18,856 bases of DNA, taken from NCBI GenBank assembly GCA_947375085.1, contig CANCEQ010000039.1, positions 1-18,856 on the forward strand, written 5' to 3'. This document shows, in pieces, positions 18,101 through 18,856 of this stretch. The position numbers and the translations under genes are program-made. Position 1 is the stretch's first letter; the number at the start of each line of letters is the position of its first letter. Below the pieces are notes generated by a model. That model made no database searches, was not told where the DNA came from, and worked only from the letters and a program-made list of their open reading frames with translations. The DNA comes from Flavobacteriales bacterium. Its GTDB lineage: Bacteria > Bacteroidota > Bacteroidia > Flavobacteriales > Crocinitomicaceae.

Positions 18101-18686
18101 CACTAGTAGTTCAAGCACTAGTAGTTCAAGCAGTAGTAGATTAAGTAGTAGATCAGCTGAAATTATATCTAGTAATAATTCACCAAATAATTTTATACCA
18201 TGTAATTGTGTAAAACCTTTTATGCCTAGACCGAATGACTATATTATAAGTGTTTGGGTAAAAGAAGATAATTCATTATTGAAAGAATCTTATAATTCAG
18301 GGAAAGTTAATGTTCTAGTTGATAATATTAATATAGGTAGTTTTCTACCAACTGGAAAAATAATTAATGGTTGGCAAAGATTAGAGGGGGGGTTCACTAT
18401 TCCAAATAATAATTATTCAAAAATTTCAATTGAATTAAAAAATCAATCTTCAAATACTAATGTATATTTTGATGATTTTAGAATTCATCCATTCTTAGCT
18501 GGAATGACGAGTGTGGTATATGATCCTGTTACATTGCTCCCATTAGCAACTCATGATGGTTACAACTTCACAACTTTTTTTAATTATGATGAAAATTTAA
18601 ATCAGGTAAGAGTAAAAGTTGAAACTGAAAATGGTATTCAAACAATCTCTGAAGGTGAATTTGGAGGTCAAAAAACATTTAAATAA
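12168..18686 (+). CDS. Giant RHS-associated exported protein (SpvB/TcaC-like N-terminal family), no RHS core
   Basis: A 2172-residue protein. Residues 13-32 form a hydrophobic signal segment. Residues about 79-160 carry the family signature GPGQ...GFSVGSTDGMVDKFTG, SYSIPLMDVEGYPI, WVGLGWDLSTGSISREMRGI. Residues about 165-430 are Gly/Ser-rich alternating beta strands. Around 1000-1020 lies NPMGGRTEIKYEADRYGFVQ, a hallmark of long Bacteroidota RHS-associated proteins, and near 1800-1920 TGKLGDLVVDRHYAWQDER, NPLESIDQIG and DAAFDGFEDY. Residues about 1925-2110 are a jelly-roll-like domain interrupted by a serine tract, ending NVYFDDFRIHPF. The C-terminus (VYDPVTLLPLATHDGYNF to SEGEFGGQKTF) matches the usual family end, so the gene is complete. 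No DPTGL-type RHS core boundary exists. The start 10 bases after the previous stop shows translation coupling; role probably surface or toxin-complex scaffold, inferred. Confidence 0.88.
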   Translation: MSFSKNENKNTRIISIFFIYILFLQELTSFAFSCNSLNKSISNFEKTNFLVSTEKNQEIKEIESISKPKNFKNISKVFSGPGQSENTGFSVGSTDGMVDKFTGDFSYSIPLMDVEGYPISIKYNSNVAVNTDASWVGLGWDLSTGSISREMRGIPDEFNGNQNITRTFNEKKDETTGGYKIGAFIGGGPYIKKVFLPTIQATALWGGYHNSYLGTGTTFDFGLQSQFSLSMNDYKQSIGIDFGYGYSKDNKNGIGISKSFGISAETSSKSDGLGASAKGSATFGNSYNSRRGLMTKSFSWEAKGGYLSQEKDNPPKGVNASAGMGSTIMYGTQTSVPRVAINAKGSSWSSSYRGFVGVKGGKGVLMGGVTGSNYNNVNEPTGEGNVIIQPAFGYFHSGKRAGFKESGKYPIMDFNRTSESEYSETMKDLSFSIQTYDIFYANAMGISTTFRGRRNDFGSYYDPSASIKINGKEPVNDIKSLLKNVGDADMMDVSAGFIFAKGANKINVGLAVGYMPGTTESGPLLLSGGGNVLEFTQQAQSNVFDNTLFFKSIGEATPEAMGAYTALNGGQPDYFKLQKSGNNAIVLTNTLKNKEEDVSSSSLNNINPTELGRDNGAIYYNVKIASDFPVNSTYGSFNSNDLSINSIPRIDDLNGKAANLVSAIEVVNTDGMRYNYGIPVFSVKNDEVSFAASGLSEVLDVDNIPLGLINYVSYNDNPLINDNSPANTRGWSNYYDKTETPAYAHTFLLTEMVSSDYIDRTGDGITLDDVGSGYKFNYTQKFSSSTPFKWRYPVSGGSEHQAIFSKGLLGSSLDDMAHYTYGEKEIWYSHSIESKNLIAVFKLLNREDGYSVKDENGGLDKNKQLQKLDKIILYNRADFIANGSNAKPLQTVEFEYDYSLCLNTPTNAKTYLTKNDPESGKLTLKKIRVYNGNSKELGLSVYSFEYDNKNNKSFRYCDVDGWGNFKKNDVTKPNDLYPYAIQDENIANYNINAYKLIAINNPMGGRTEIKYEADRYGFVQNKKVMSHINIEGMTDIFSLMEANNSNSWNKNMTSEFTSNIGEGSILSKLNGTSLNDLRKKILTKGGISYINTVGHFEANHVPNNVIIFKLENTIDNSKTKAEADLIVANNYFKDPSKAPNTYIDKLLFKTRVQIKPGVEELVPCFADISPFLSNVFGNVPDINFNDDILPFGVMPLISSDDNYEYGYVVLNPLNVGDIELSSSDKSGKEDLAIHPLQRMAFDYARQNLPDILYGSCDGCSSDLTIDQAVSRGENMYVFLVHNGSLVNRINLGSTIKLFDGDGIKFGGNARVSQIKYLDNWSTISGEYPSQYVWNYSYPDNARLNNITSGVAAYETRAILDENPFYSWDSYLNNKKKFPDETKFTPTPIADALFPIPIVGYSEVQVRLSGVNKGYTSSTFYTAQNYPTVYSQTNIDNTVSIKKHNLFFGRTIDIFGFSQGFSVETNDCHGKPKETKLYNSLGDVQSRTTYHYYGLGDKLPMLDRSGNLKNESVSLEYDMHTDSRFITDNTEFTELGINLCWTIPSFVPVPGPIFFQTKRESGFYSNALIKHINRSIILKSIETENMGSINNAENLVYDKYSGNVLLSCLNDEFDDKLYSLNYPSHWYYDNLRDLSGVLKTNIKGHSNLTNYTYSVTDIDAVNEFSPGDLLTVNLNDGKSIDLIVYSIVGNELSLTTKNGEFYDLFFIGDSFKIKKSNRDNRLNEIMQNIVTKINPVSTSGFKFPVNEIISASAVSYTTRKGYFCQNESNYFDNPNPFKTGKLGDLVVDRHYAWQDERIELSKNNVRFSGTYKKFSPFYFYSNGDGNCKSVLNDYFNQNLYYNDMYTFTDFNHPNWRLLNKNILFDYYANPLESIDQIGIHSSVLYGYNNLLNLLPTAQLINSAQQDAAFDGFEDYNYFSNFNLPNSESHFDFKSTISANVTLEVNERHSGLASLKISPNNSAIVNKLIGENNCEQVTSSTSSSSTSSSSSSRLSSRSAEIISSNNSPNNFIPCNCVKPFMPRPNDYIISVWVKEDNSLLKESYNSGKVNVLVDNINIGSFLPTGKIINGWQRLEGGFTIPNNNYSKISIELKNQSSNTNVYFDDFRIHPFLAGMTSVVYDPVTLLPLATHDGYNFTTFFNYDENLNQVRVKVETENGIQTISEGEFGGQKTFK
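18093..18137 (+). repeat. Three 15-bp tandem units encoding a serine tract
   Basis: Units start at 18093, 18108 and 18123 and follow AGTTCAAGCACTAGT with one to three changes. They encode TSSTS, SSSTS and SSSSS (about residues 1976-1990), followed by RLSSRS. The unit is a multiple of three, so slippage would change serine number and not the frame. The tract sits inside a predicted jelly-roll domain as a likely surface loop or linker. Confidence 0.88.
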
Positions 18687-18695
18687 ACATATACA

Positions 18696-18856
18696 ATGCG
18701 TTATACTTTTATTTTTCTCTTTTTCTTACTTTCTATTAGTTTTGATTTGTTTTCAGCTGAAGAGCGATTTAGTAATCGCTTAGAGGGTTTTTCAATTCAG
18801 AGTCAATCTTTGGAGGTTTTTGATGATAAATTTGTAGAGATGAAGACTAATTCTGT
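18696..18856 (+). CDS. Exported protein, 5' part only (runs off window)
   Basis: An ATG at 18696, 9 bases after the stop of the giant gene, opens a frame of 53 codons without a stop to the window end. The N-terminus MRYTFIFLFFLLSISFDLFS is a clear signal peptide, with likely cleavage before AEE. The visible mature part (ERFSNRLEGFSIQSQSLEV) is not recognised. The short gap means it belongs to the giant operon. By analogy with other Bacteroidota RHS loci it may be the RHS-core partner, but this cannot be seen here. Confidence 0.75.
   Translation, partial: MRYTFIFLFFLLSISFDLFSAEERFSNRLEGFSIQSQSLEVFDDKFVEMKTNS

Overview
The window is AT-rich (about 25-35% GC in most 60-base lines). All real genes read on the + strand. 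It most likely comes from a Bacteroidota chromosome, probably of the Flavobacteriia type. Three signs support this: a C-terminal type IX secretion sorting domain (type B, gliding-motility-associated) at 4011-5006, RHS and RHS-associated proteins with the wording typical of that phylum, and a TAnnTTTG promoter box. The species cannot be named. I saw no tRNA, rRNA, CRISPR array or transposase.

Region 1 (2-2683) is the 3' end of an RHS-core gene cut by the window edge. Its core ends in a Gly/Pro-rich linker and a short AT-rich tip domain that weakly resembles OmpA. Two tandem paralogous small genes follow, each for an exported protein with an HExxH motif and a later ETNH motif (DUF922-like putative zinc peptidases). 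The layout fits an RHS gene with cargo or accessory genes.

Region 2 (2684-4010) is gene-poor. It holds a GC-richer non-coding island with a 13-bp inverted repeat, a long stretch with no convincing gene, and one small orphan ORF (3513-3776).

Region 3 (4011-5637) holds a T9SS type B cargo protein and then a small exported HMA-like (heavy-metal-associated fold) protein that has lost half of its metal-binding cysteines. The latter is followed by a strong composite hairpin.

Region 4 (5729-18856) is a giant operon. It encodes a 2142-residue surface protein made of regularly alternating repeats. Ten bases later comes a 2172-residue RHS-associated (SpvB/TcaC-like in outline) exported protein without an RHS core. 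Nine bases after that starts another exported protein that runs off the window. The tight spacing suggests a co-expressed surface or secretion complex. The two RHS-type loci at the window ends suggest an RHS cluster, of which the window shows one end of one locus and the start of another.
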